From: Symbiodinium natans
Taxonomy: Eukaryota > Sar > Dinophyceae > Suessiales > Symbiodiniaceae
Reading direction: 5' to 3'
Assembly (NCBI GenBank): GCA_905221605.1
Contig: CAJNDS010002113.1
Location: 1,330,524 to 1,394,523, forward strand
Length of the DNA: 64,000 nucleotides
Shown here: one piece after another, positions 47,069 through 58,390 of the stretch
Layout: each line of letters starts with the position of its first letter
Position numbering within the stretch: position 1 is the first letter of the stretch
The notes under the pieces: generated by a model
The model's database searches: none
Told to the model about the DNA's origin: nothing
The model's input: only the letters and a program-made list of their open reading frames with translations
Translations under genes and position numbers: made by a program

Positions 47069-50000
47069 GGTTGGTTGAGGGTGGGGTTTGGGGTTTAGGG
47101 TTTAGGGTTGAGGGTTTAGGGTTGAGGGTTTAGGGTTTGGGGTTGGGTTTGGGGTTTGGGGTTTAGGGTTTAGGGTTTAAACCCTCAGCCCTAAACCCTA
47201 TACCCTACACCCTATACCCTATACCCTACACCCTATACCCTATACCCTATACCCTATAAACCCATGTGCCAAGAAAGGACCGCATCAAGATCATGATGCA
47301 GGCCAGAGCGCCTGAGGGTTTAGGGTTTAGGGTTTAGGGTTTAGGGTTTAGGGTTTAGGGCGGGGATGGTTGGATGTTCGGCTCTTAAGTGTTGAGGGTT
47401 TAGGGTTTGAGGGTTAAGGGTTTGGGGTTTAGGGGTTTAGGGGTTAAGGGGTTTGGGGGTTTGGGTTTAGGGGTTTAGGGGTTTAGGGGTTTAGGGGTTT
47501 AGGGGTTTGGGGGTTTAGGGGTTAAGGGGTTTGGGGGTTTAGAGGTTTAGGGGTGTATAGCCTGTAGGTTAAGTAAGGCTCCTAGTCGGAGGACCCCTAT
47601 GACGCTGCTTGAAGCCCTACTGTGGCTCTGCTTACTAATTTAAGTCTTGCTCCTCCAACACCCTGAGCCCTAATCCCTGCGATTCCAGCTAAACCCTAAA
47701 CCCTAAACCCTAAACCCTAAACCCTAAACCCTAAACCCTAAACCCTAAACCCTAAACCCTAAACCCTAAACCCTAAACCCTAAACCCTAAACCCTAAGCC
47801 TTGTCGGAGCTACGTGGGGGAGGGGGGGTTAAGGGTGGGCGTTTGTGTTCTGGAAGGCCGAGGTCGGGAGTCTCAACATTCCTCCAAACCTCCTGCTTTC
47901 AGCGCGACCCTAAACTCCAGGGCTTCGGGCTTAGGGCTCAGGGTTTAGGGGCTTAGGGTTCAGGGTTTAGGGCTTAGGGTTCGGGCTTAGGGCTCATCAG
48001 GGCTCAGGGCTTAGGGCTTGGGGCTTAGGGTGTAGGGTTTAGGGTTTAGGGTTTAGGGGCATTCCGCAGAGGCCGGCAACGCGCCGAAGATCGGAAGCCA
48101 CCGCCCTGGACATCGCTGGGACGCCCGGTCGCCCAAGCTCAGGGCGGCCGCCCGCGCCATCCTGCGCCACGCCTGGGTGTTTAGGGTTTAGGGTTTAGGG
48201 TTTAGGGTTTAGGGTTTAGTGTTTAGGGTTAGGGTTTAGGGTTTAGGGTTTAGGGTTTAGGGTTTAGGGTTTAGGGTTTAGGGTTTAGGGTTTAGGGTTT
48301 AGGGTTTAGGGTTTAGGGTTTAGGGTAAGGGTTTAGGGTTTAGGGTTTAGGGTTTAGGGTTTAGGGTTTAGGGTTTAGGGTTTAGGGTTTAGGGTTTAGG
48401 GTTTAGGGTTTAGGGTTTAGGGTTTAGGGTTTAGGGTTTAGGGTTTAGGGTTTAGGGTTTACAGTTCAGGTTTTAGGGCTTAGGTTGCAGGCTTCGGGTT
48501 CCGGGTTTTTGTTCTTGGTGCTTACGGTTTTGGTTCACATGGTGGCTTTGCAGGTTTCAGGGTGGTAGGGTGTAGGTTTAGGATTTCGGGTTTCGGGTTT
48601 CGGGTTTGGGGTTGCCCTGCGCCTAACGTTAAGAAGGGAAAGGCCATTGCTCTATATGAGGCTTATCGAGTTTATAACCTTAAACCCTAAACCCTAAACA
48701 CTAAGGAGGTGCATGGACCCTTCGGGTAAGGTGGCAGCAAAGGCAAAACGTTCTGCCACCCCGAAGTGTTAATCGGGGTTTAGAGCACCGTAAACGCCCC
48801 CACCTCGGGTCCTACTTTTGGCTCCATGAGGCCATAAGTAGTACGACCTACCATGGGACATGTGGAGGCCTTGGCATACAGCGAAATACCCTAAATATCC
48901 TGCCCTAAACAGCCGAAATAACTACGTACCCCACATTCCCTAAACCTTAAATGCCCTAAACCCCCAAATCCCCTAAATCACCCCAAACCCTAAACCCTAA
49001 ACAGCCTAAGCCCTAAACCCTAAACCCTAAACCCCAAATCCCCTAAACCCTAAACACCCCAAACCAGAGTCAGTCCAGGCGCGACGGCGGCCCTGGAGCA
49101 TTTTGGCAGGGGAACGGGGCGAACGTGCTGAAGGTGATGCCCGAGTCGGCCGTGAAGTTTTTGGTCTATGACAAGGTGGGGGTTTAGGGTTTAGGTTTGG
49201 GGTTTAGGGTTTAGGGTTTAGGGTTTAGAGGCCTCAGGCCCAAGAAGTTGGCTGCATGAAGCTGTCATAGCTTTTGAAACTTTAAGGCTTTAGTTTAGGG
49301 TGATGGGGATACCCTAAGGGTCCATGTACCTAAATAGGGAGTACGTGGGCCTCAGCGTACCTCCTGTTTAGGGACTTGAGGGCCCAAGTATGTAATTATG
49401 ACAATGAGGTCCATGGACGATGTTCATCTAGGATTGGCCTCTTTTGTCACATTCCCAAAGCCGAAGGGTCCATGTACATCATGACTGTGTACTTGGGCCC
49501 TATAAAGTCCCTACATCGGAGGTACTTTAAGGCCCAGGTATTCCCTACTTAGGTACATGGACCCTAAACCCGAAACCCTAAACCCGCAACCCTAAATGGA
49601 CCCTTAGGTAAAGAAAGCCCGCGAGGTGAAATCAGCCGTTGCCCACACGGAGACTTTGCTGCCCGTGTCCGAGCGGCTCGTGGCTGGCTCGGTGGCTGGC
49701 TGCATCTCCCAGGCAGTCGTTTATCCGCTGGATGCATCTCGCCGGCAAGGCTGTACGAAAGCTCAGCCCTGAGGGTCCATGTATCTATTACAGAAAATCG
49801 TATACTTTGTTTAAGAACGCCCTAACACCCTAGCCATACCCTCTAAACCCTCTAAACCTTGCTGGCAGGTAACGAAAACTCGGCTGGCAGCTGCCCCCGC
49901 GGGTGCCGAGGTTTGCAACATCAGTTTAGGGTTTAGGGTTTGGGGTTTAGGGTTTATGATTTTGGGTGGCGTTTCATCGGTTTCCCCTACTACCTTAAAT

Positions 50001-52101
50001 ATAGGGGAAACCTAGGGGGGGGGGGGGGTAGCATAGAAGGGGGGGTCGTAAGAGAACCCAGAGAACCCCGGACTTTTGGGTTCAGGGTGTTAGGGGTTCA
50101 GATTTTTTCGGGGCTCATGTTAGGATTCAAGGTTTAGGGTATTAACTCTGGAGGTTCACGGGTGGGGGTAGTGAAAGCTTCCCGAGTATCCTCGGAGTTA
50201 TAGGGTTTAGGGTTTAGGGTTTAGGGTTTAGGGTCCGAGGTCTCTTAGGCTTTGGCTCCGCAAACTGCGAAGCGCCCCCCCCCCCTCCCCCCATCCTGAG
50301 CATGCGAAAGCCCTGAACCTTCAACACCTTAGGGTCTGTGAAGCAAAAAGGCCAGCAGAACCTCAAATCCTTCACTCTGCTCCTCTCTCCCCCCCTTCCA
50401 CCGCTCCAAACCCTAAACCCTAAACCCTAAACCCTAAACCCTAAAACCTAAACCCTAAACCCTAAACCCTAAACCCTAAACCCTAAACCCTAAACCCTAA
50501 ACCCTCCGTTTCAAAGGCACGTACTCCGGCATCCTCGACTGCATCCAGCGCACGGTGGCGCTGGAAGGCTTCCGAGCCCTGTACAAGGCAGGGGACTACG
50601 AGCTGCGGAGAGTTGTTATACTTACTTATTAATGTATTTCTATTTTTGTATTTTTTACTTGTTTATTTTCACTTATTTATATGAACTATGTATATAGTGT
50701 GTATATACATATATATATATATATGTATACATATGGCTTAGGGTTATTTATTGGGCTTTGTATACGAGTTCTTTGAAAACCTTAATAAATAAATATATAT
50801 ATATATGTATATTAATATTTATTTATTTATTATATTTATATTCATAGTTATAGTTATATTTAAATTTATATATACATATCTATCTATCTATCTGGGGTTT
50901 GAAAGGGTTCATGGTTAGACAGGGCTAGGGCTGGGGGCTTTTTTACACAGTCTACTGTCTGTAGTTCCCGCCCTAAAAACTAAACCCTACACCCGAACCA
51001 AGGCTTGTGTTTTTCTTGGCAAGTGGGAAGCTCTCTCAAGAATATGACCCTTTTTTCGGGTGTCCTAATCTGAGGCTCCGTAGCACCCAAACAAGACCCA
51101 GCTCTACAGAAACCTCCAGGTTGGGATGTTCCCAAATATGCTAGCAGTCCTTAATAGAGATTAACACGGGAGGGGTTGCTATAGTCCCTATTCAGGACTG
51201 TTAGTACAAGGGGGACCATCCCAACCTCCAGGTGTAGAGGCGTCTCCTGAAGCTTAGGGTCTTTCCAGAATTCCGCCGAGGCCTTGCTAATATACGATAC
51301 CTTAATCTCTGAACCCTAAAACCCTAAACTCTGGACCCTAAACCCTGGACCCTAAACCCTAAACCCTAAACCTTACACCCTAAACCCTAAACCCCAACCC
51401 TAAACCCTAAACCCTGGCCCTAACCCTAAACTCTAAACCCTAAACTCTAAACCCTAGACCCTAAACCCTAAACAGATCCCATGAGACACACCTGAAGCTC
51501 CCAGCTGCCCCATCACCCACCCCCCCGTAAACCACTCAACCGCCAAGCCACGACACCCTGAAATCCCTGAGAAACCCTTATGGTTTAGGGTTTAGGGTTT
51601 AGGGTTTAGGCCTTTCCTTTGGTAGTCCAGTGGTGCCCTTTTCCCTAACCCCAAAAAGGGTGCCCTTATTATAATATGGTTGCTGGGCTACCTCAACCCT
51701 TATCAACTCAGGGAAAGCCTAAATCTTGGGATGTTCCCCCATATACTAACAGTCCTTAAAAGGATTAAAAATACCCCCTACTATTATAATCCCTATTAAG
51801 GGCTGTTTAGTATAACGGGGAGGGGAAAATAAATCCTTAAACCTCTCAACCGCCGGACCCCAACACTCGGAAGCCCCTCCTCTTAATTGGCAGGGAATCG
51901 GGTCGGCCTTACTTGCCATCGTCCCTGCAGCCGGCATCGACCTCGCCGTCTACAACACCCTGAAGGTCTCAAGACTCTTTCCCACACGTTTGTTTGGGGG
52001 AGGGGGCCGGGCGGGGGGGGGGGGTCCCTGCAGCCGGCATCGACCTCGCCGTCTACAACACCCTGAAGGTCTCAAGACTCTTTCCCACACGTTTGTTTGG
52101 G

Positions 52102-52133
<32 letters not shown>

Positions 52134-55100
52134 TGGTGTGGTTGCCACAACACAAGCAACTACAAGTGGGGTTGGGGCCCCGCAAAGCCCTAAGCCTGAG
52201 ACCCTCACATTTCGGGTAGTTGGGGTGTTGACGCGCAGAGGCCCGAAACACCGAAACCATAAAGCCTAAACCCTACACCCTAAACCCTAAGCCAAAGCCA
52301 CAATGGCAGGTCAACTACGAGCAGCCTCGAAGCGGAGAACGCCGGGCCATGCCGCTGGCGTCGGGGCGCCCAGTTGGTTTAGGGTTTTTGCCCAGGTCGT
52401 GTGCAGGCAACCTTGGTAGTAGGGTTCAGGGCTTAGGGCTTAGGGTTTAGGGTTTAGGGTTTAGGGTTTAGGGTTTAGGGTTTAGGGTTCCTAAAGCCGC
52501 AGGTTGTTTCTTGCCAACCGAGGTTTATAGGAGTAGGTACGGTTGGGGCGTGGACTCAAGAGTCCGAGTTTGGGCTTAAGTTTTGGGCTTGAGGTGGGTT
52601 TGAGTAACTTGGCATTTTCCTAGGTGGGATTCCAAGGGGACCCCTTCTCAAGCTTCTGGAATGAGAGGGTCTATATCCCCAAGGGACCCTCAAATCCTAC
52701 CTCCTACTTTTTAGGCTGGCTTGCAAACACCTCGTTCATCCTGCAAGAATTCCGCTTTTCTTGTGCCAGGAATATGTTTAGGCCAAGTCATGCGGACTGA
52801 CTCGTCCTCTAAAGGCCCAACCCCCCCCCCCCCCCCCCCCCCCCCCTTCAGGGAGGGATCGAAGCACGCCCCTGCTATGCCTGAACCGAGTCCGAAGCTA
52901 GCAGCAGGCAAGAAGGAGTCCCAGCAGGGTGCGCGGCAGCTTTAATTTGGATTCTTAAGAAACAGGAAGGCCCACATCGTAGTACAGAATTTAGACACGG
53001 ACCCTCATGATGTAAGGTACAGTTCTATTTTTCCAAAGTATGTCGTCACCGAAACTGCCTGCTTGGATTTTGTCAGAAGCTCAATTGTCAACCCGAGACC
53101 CTGAACCCTAAACCCTAAACCCTTAACCCTTAACCCTTAACCCTTATAAACCCTAAACCCTGAACCCTAAACCCTAAACCCTAAACCCTAAACCCTAAAC
53201 CCTAAACCCTAAACCCTAAACCCTAAACCCTAAACCCTAAACCCTAAACCCTAAACCCTAAACCCTAGGCTGGCATTGTGCTTCGGCGCGGCATCTGCTA
53301 CTTCTGGGGCCGTGGTGGCGTGGCTGGTCAGCAATCATCAAGCGGTGGCATGCAACAAGCCCTAAACCCTAAACCCTAAACCCTAAACCCTAAACCCTGA
53401 GCCCTGAGCCCTGAGCCCTGAGCCCTGAACCCTGAACCCCAAACCTAACTACAGGTCTGCAGCTTTGGTTCTGTGAGCTCGGCGCGATCTGCCTTCTGGA
53501 GCAGTGTAGTCAGAGAAAGCCGAGCCTAGAGCATGCTGCACCCAAAGCAAGCGCAGTCGTTCGAGGTTTAACCAGGGGGTGTGTATGTATACATATTTTT
53601 TTTGAGTCATTTATTCTTGTTTGTCTATTTCTTTATCTATTTATATATGTATTTATACATATATGTATATATCTATATATATATATATATATATATGGTC
53701 ACCCCCCCCCTCGACAGACCCCGGAAGTATATTTCCGGTCTGTTCAGGAAGGGGGCGGGGGGAAAAGCACCACTCCAAAATTCCTCGAGTTTCCAAAAAT
53801 CCAAAAAATCCAACCCAGGGTTCCGCTTTTTGGAAACTCGAGCGGGAGCCTCAAAATCCTAAAACCGAGCAAATTCCTCGAGTTTCCAAAAATCCAAAAT
53901 TCCAAAAAAATCCACCCCAAGGTTTGGATTTTTGGAAACTCGAGCGGGAGCCTCAACATGCAACAATCGAGCAAATTCCTCGAGTTTCCAAAATTCCAAA
54001 AATCCAAAAAAAAACCACCCCAAGGTTTGGATTTTTGGAAACTCGAGCGGGAGCCTCAAAATCCAAAAATCGAGCAAATTCCTCGAGTTTCCAAAATTCA
54101 AAAATCCAAAAAAACCCACCCCAAGGTTTGGGTTTTTGGAAACTCGAGCGGGAGCCTCAAAATCCAAAAATCGAGCAAATTCCTCGAGTTTCCAAAATTC
54201 CAAAAATCCAAAAAAACCCACCCCAAGGTTTGGATTTTTGGAAACTCGAGCGGGAGCCTCAAAATCCAAAAAACGAGCAAATTCCTCGAGTTTCCAAAAT
54301 TCAAAAATCCAAAAAAACCCACCCCAAGGTTTGGATTTTTGGAAACTCGAGCGGGAGCCTCAAAATCCAAAAATCGAGCAAATTCCTCGAGTGTTCCCAT
54401 TCATTTGAATGGCCTTCCTTTGTTCCTCTGAATTTAGGACGCCAAGAAATTTTAGTAGGAGCTTCTACGTATTTCAACCAGGTTCTTATTAATTGTACTA
54501 GGATTCTTACTAAGTTTTCAAAAAAGACTCGTCTTAATTTCAATAGGGTTCTCATTCATTTTAATGGGGTTCCTATTGATTTAAATAGGATTCCTATTGA
54601 ACTCATACGAAGCCTATGAATCCTAATAAACTTAATAGGAACCCAAGTAAAACTAAGAGCAATCTTATTAAAATTAATAGCAATCCACGATGTCGAGCAA
54701 ATTGTTCAGGTCCTTACAGCATGCGTCCTTCTCACATCTGTCTGCATCTTTCATTGCGAACACAAAGCCGTACCAATCGAAAAAAATATGCTCTATTGTG
54801 TGTTAACGTGTCTGGCTACTGTGTGCAGCTATGCTGTCCGTCGCGCCCTCAGCCCTTTTTTTGCTTCCGGGGTCTGTCGAGGGGGGGGGTGAGCATATAT
54901 ATATATATATTATGTATATATGCGTGTTGTTAAGGAGGTTAGGCTTCAGGGCCAATCGGTGACCTCGCCTGCCAGGTATCCGCTGACGGTCGTCAGGACT
55001 CGACTCATCGTGCAGGGCATGCCAGGACGGCCGCCAAGGTATAAAGGCTCCTCGTCTCCTATCTCTGCACTCGTTCTTCGAGTGAATTCGGGAATTGGGG

Positions 55101-57541
55101 CTTTTAGAGATTTCGTGAATTCAAAGATAATATTTGCGGATATAAGCTACCCATTTCCCAAATTGCCTGTGAAGAGCCAGCCAGTGAATTGTGGGAACAG
55201 GATCCCTTAAACCGTTATCAGGTGGGGGGGGGGGGGCGGCCAACTTAGCCCCGAAGCCCGACCCTTCTCCGTGTCATTTCAGGCGTGGTGGATGCCTGGC
55301 TGGACAGAGGTTTGGATTTTCCAAGACGGGGTGTGGGAGAGGACGTTGCCCTGAAAACTCACGACTCCCAAGCTTACTACCCTGAAGCTAAAACCCAAAC
55401 GCGCATCTCAAAGGTTTAGGGTTTAGGCTTGTGGTTTAGGGTTTAGTTTACCCCCCCCCCCCCCCAGTTAGGCTTAATTATCCCTAGATAACCTTAATTA
55501 TGGGGCACCTAGGCGGGGGCTAGTGCAGAGTGTAGAGGGCGGTAGCATGGGAACTATTTGGTTTCAGTGCCCTCTAGCGCCTCTCAACGCACTCTTGAGC
55601 CCCAAAGGTTTATGGCGGGGATAGGGTGCAGGGTTTAGGCTAAAGGGTTTAGGGTTTAGGATTTAGGGTTTAGGGTTTAGGGTTTAGGGTTGAATCCTCC
55701 AACCTCCGCTGGGTCTCAACCTCCCCCTCCACCCCCCCCCTCCCCTCCCCCTCCCCTCCCAAAAGACCCAGGACTGCATCCGGAAGATTTGGGTGAACAG
55801 CGGCCCGGCAGGCCGCTGCGAGGGCTTTTGCGTGCTTTTGCGGGCTTTAGGAGGGTTTAGGGCCCCAAGGGCTCTAAATAGCCCAAAGCAGGCATGATTT
55901 ACAGACTTTAGGCCCCAATGTAGGCACTAGTTGTATACTTGGAGCCCTAGGGGGTTTAGGGTGTCCATATAAATCTCAAACAAGTAAAACAGCCCCGAAG
56001 CGGGATGAGCCGAGCCGACCCTTAACCCATTCAACGTTAGCCCGGATGCAGGATGTCCCTAACCCTTTAAGACCCTAAACCTAAAACCCTAACCCTCAAC
56101 CCCAAACCCCAACCCCCAAACCCCAAACCCCAACCCCCAAACCCCAAACCCCAAACCCCAGACCCCAAACTCCAAACCCTAAACCCTAAACTGGCCCTAA
56201 ACCCTAAACCCTAAACCCTAAACCCTAAACCCTAAACCCTAAACCCTAAACCCTAAACCCTAAACCCTAAACCCTAAATCCTAAACCAACCTTATCCCGG
56301 CACTGAGGGCTTTACCGGGGCCTCACGCCGGCGCTGTTCAAGACCATTCCCGCCGCTCGCTCGAGCGGTTTGTGTTGGGGACTAGATGACCCCTAGAATT
56401 TGCATCGTCCGTACACTGCGATTTCTTTATCCCTCTAAAGGTCGTATAGGGTTCAGAAGAATTACTGCTAGTGTTCCCTTATGGTCCCTATATACTTTAT
56501 ACTGTCATAACCCCCCAAAACCCTATTCCAATTCTGAAGGCCTCTATATTATACGGACGTTCTACCCTTCAGGGTTCGTGTCATCCCCAAGGTAGGGTCT
56601 AGCGTTGGAACCGGCTTGGTTTTCTTGGACTTAGGGTTTTGTTTTTTTTTGGTTTTTGGGTTTTTTTTCGTTTTTTTGGGGGGTTTTAGGGTTTAGGGTT
56701 TTAAGGGTGGCTGTCGAAGCGACAAAGAGGCTCCTGGCGAGGGCCGTGGTTTGTCGGGGTAGGGGACACCCATGGAGGGGACACTCTGGAGGGACACTGT
56801 GCTGGGCCTGTCCGCGCTAACTACGGTTTCTAGGGCCTAGGGCTTGTACAATAGTGTATGTACATAGATCATCGATGTAAATACATATGGGGGTTTACGA
56901 AAACGGGGACCTCCATGTAGATGCTACATTGTGGGATTCCCTTGTAATAAGGGTTTAGGGTTTTGGGCAACAAGGACCTCGAATAAGGTACCCATAATTT
57001 CGGGGTTCCCCTTCGCAGTTCCACAGTGCTGGCAAGCGCTCATTCGGAATTGTTTAGGGTTTAGGCTTTAGGGTTTAGGGTTCTCCTCAGCTAGATCTAT
57101 GAAGGATCAACCTCACAGCCCCAAACCAGACCGTGGCCAAAGATCCCCCAGACGAAGGCTCCCTCTAAACCCTAAACCCTAAACCCTAAACCCTAAACCC
57201 TAAACCCTAAACCCTAAACCCCCGGTGCTCTGAGCTCCTAGAGACCACCACTTGGAGGTTCATGGTACTTTGGAACCAATTATCTAACCCACTTATATGC
57301 CCCTTAGGTGCCCTAGTAGGGTCAGAAGTACAGTTATAAGTACAGTTATACCCCAAACCCTAAACACCCTAACCCCTAACCCCAAACCCCAAAAGCAAAA
57401 CCCTAAACCCTAAACCCTAAGCGTTAAACCTCCAAGCAGGCGGTGAGCATCGGTTGGGCTGCCTTCGAGTTCGCGAAGCGCGTGGCCGACAGCTTCCTGT
57501 CACCTGGCCTCTACGAAACCGCTGTGGGGTTTAGGGTTTAG
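41650..57541 (+). CDS. SPX domain-mitochondrial carrier (SLC25) fusion, 24 exons
   Basis: Predicted phosphate-sensor/mitochondrial carrier fusion, about 484 aa. Exons read by eye: 41650-41695, 42516-42570, 43122-43163, 43210-43235, 43439-43490, 43939-44020, 44532-44550, 44978-45064, 46142-46192, 46887-46969, 47278-47317, 48070-48163, 49079-49175, 49608-49733, 49869-49902, 50517-50587, 51894-51965, 52310-52365, 53269-53322, 54976-55038, 55283-55298, 55772-55811, 56308-56354, 57440-57541. Every junction keeps phase. Donors are 8 GT, 13 GC and 2 GA; all acceptors are AG. The ATG follows a possible trans-splice AG (41630-41631) by 18 nt. Residues 1-136 are SPX-like, about 137-155 an acidic linker, the rest a three-repeat carrier. 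The closest family I recognise is ATP-Mg/Pi (SCaMC/APC), probably in the mitochondrial inner membrane. Weakest points: the GA donor of exon 1, exons 3, 4 and 21, and the 3' end, where a GC donor at 57,521 could lead to another exon instead of the TAG. Confidence 0.75.
44238..44490 (+). repeat. G-rich (GGGGGA)n tract in SPX-SLC25 intron 6
   Basis: About 250 nt of G with scattered A, immediately upstream of microexon 7 (44532-44550). Purine-only on the sense strand. The Gly/Pro ORFs here are artefacts. Confidence 0.95.
47440..47560 (+). repeat. variant array (TTTAGGGG)n
   Basis: About 14 copies of an 8-bp variant, following (TTGAGGG)n at 47,025-47,080 and (CCCTATA)n at 47,198-47,262; each array is uniform for its own variant. 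Confidence 0.9.
48180..48462 (+). repeat. (TTTAGGG)n array in carrier intron 12
   Basis: About 40 units starting 17 nt after the GC donor of exon 12; the intron ends in CCCTAAA/CCCCAAA repeats, so its two ends are complementary. Confidence 0.95.
49313..49565. repeat. two GGGTCCATGTACC-family foldback elements in intron 13
   Basis: Copies at 49,313-49,417 and 49,465-49,565 lie back to back in the carrier gene intron, each with ACTTGGGCC / GGCCCAAGTA inner arms. Confidence 0.75.
51122..51233. repeat. GGGATGTTCCCC-family foldback element
   Basis: Arms TGGGATGTTCCC and GGGGGACCATCCCA in carrier intron 16. Confidence 0.8.
51621..51693. repeat. GGTAGCCCAGTGG-family foldback element, short
   Basis: GGTAGTCCAGTGGTGCCC to GGTTGCTGGGCTACC in carrier intron 16. 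Confidence 0.8.
51726..51826. repeat. GGGATGTTCCCC-family foldback element
   Basis: Second copy in intron 16, ending about 70 nt before exon 17; right end eroded. Confidence 0.75.
51921..52126 (+). repeat. 103-bp tandem duplication across the 3' end of carrier exon 17
   Basis: The last 45 nt of exon 17 (from GTCCCTGCAGCCGG to CTGAAG), its GT donor and the first intron bases up to a G-run are repeated 103 bp downstream (51,921 and 52,024). The second copy still has a CTGCAG acceptor-like site and an intact donor, so it could be spliced as a cryptic exon. The two copies differ mainly in G-tract length, so the event looks recent. Confidence 0.85.
53695..54896. mobile_element. 1.2-kb element with inverted ends in a (TA)n site
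   Basis: Ends ATGGTCACCCCCCCCCTCGA and its inverted partner (33 bp, one mismatch) are flanked by TA microsatellite on both sides, in intron 19 of the carrier gene. The inside has six palindromic units of about 117 bp (CTCGAGTTTCCAAAATTCC ... TTTTTGGAAACTCGAG) and an AT-rich part. Ends start ATG[G/C]T[C/A]...CCCCCC like the 15,669-17,719 element. The 332-codon frame through it is a satellite artefact. No transposase. Confidence 0.8.
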
Positions 57542-57559
57542 GGTTTTGGGTTTAGGGTT

Positions 57560-58390
57560 TAGGGGTTTGAGGGTTTAGGGTTTGGGGTTTAGCGCAGGCT
57601 GAGGGCCAGATACAGGGTCAGCCCAGGGCGCTTTAAGGTCAATCAGGGTTGGGGTTTTCGCGTTTAGTACGAGCAGCTTAGTTTCCGTAAGGTTGAGGGC
57701 AATAGAGCTCCTAGCCTGCTTGAGGGTCTGGCCCGCTTCTTACGAACAGATTTTCAAGGGTACGATAACGTACTCTAGGACTCTGGTCTCAGGGCTGATG
57801 TGGTGTTGTGAAGTTTCGGGGGTGAATAGGGTTTGAATAAGGAGGTGAACGAGGTTCATCGCACGTGGGAGAGCACGACAGAGACGGTGCCATGAGAGAT
57901 TTCCATGACTTCACACCCCAGATGTCCTTGCCCAGGCTGTTTCTCGATGCCCCTATCTACTGCAGGGATCTTCGATGGATGTCATGTGCGTATCCTGCGG
58001 AATAGAGTGCAGCATAACATCGCCTCTCATACTGCCTGCTCGTTCTCATGGCGGGCGCTGTGTGTAGGCATGTGCAGCCATGTGTACACATGTGCACGCA
58101 TGAGTACGTATGGGTATGTGGGGCTTTCCATAGTGAAGTGACTCTGGCAACCCAGCCCAAGGTAAGCCATTGGATCGTCGCTCCCGAACCAGTGAAAGCC
58201 TCCGCACGGCACAGCTTCCGGCAGAACGTTCGACTGATGCGGCCCCGGTGGCAACTTCACGGCTGAATCGCGAGCGATGTCTCTTTCGCCCGCATGGCAG
58301 ACCACCACTTGCTGCAGTTCGCTGGTCGCCGGCTGAGCATCGCGATGACCGAAGGAGCACGACGACCGGTGCGAGGATCGATCTTCATTG
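57560..58390. other. unique region downstream of the carrier gene
   Basis: Short frames on both strands, none recognised. A stretch at 58,060-58,125 is alternating purine-pyrimidine (GCATGTGCAGCCATGTGTAC...). Confidence 0.4.

Larger units (their letters stand above)
46142..57541 (+). other. SLC25 carrier part (exons 9-24), ATP-Mg/Pi-like
   Basis: Three carrier repeats are visible. Repeat 1: GAFSGIMSRTLTAPLDRIK across exons 10-11 (Px[DE]xx[KR] = PLDRIK), then RDGGPGAFWQGNG and NVLKVMPESAVKFLVYDK across exons 12-13. Repeat 2: GSVAGCISQAVVYPLDVTK across exons 14-15, then TYSGILDCIQ and GIDLAVYNTLK (exons 16-17). Repeat 3: CFGAASATSGAVVAWYPLTV into VVRTRLIVQG across exons 19-20, where the acidic residue of the signature is Thr, then DCIRKIW, LYRGLTPALFKTIPA and VSIGWAAFEFAKR. 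NVLKxxPESAxKF, GIDLAVY and a third signature without the acidic residue are typical of the SCaMC/APC group. Exon 12 gives a longer, basic matrix loop than usual. No EF-hand is seen. Confidence 0.85.

Noticed and set aside
53621-54619. 332-aa ORF, the longest in the window
   Set aside because: Reads through a 117-bp palindromic satellite in a transposon-like element; the unit is open in several frames and on both strands, so openness is not evidence of coding.
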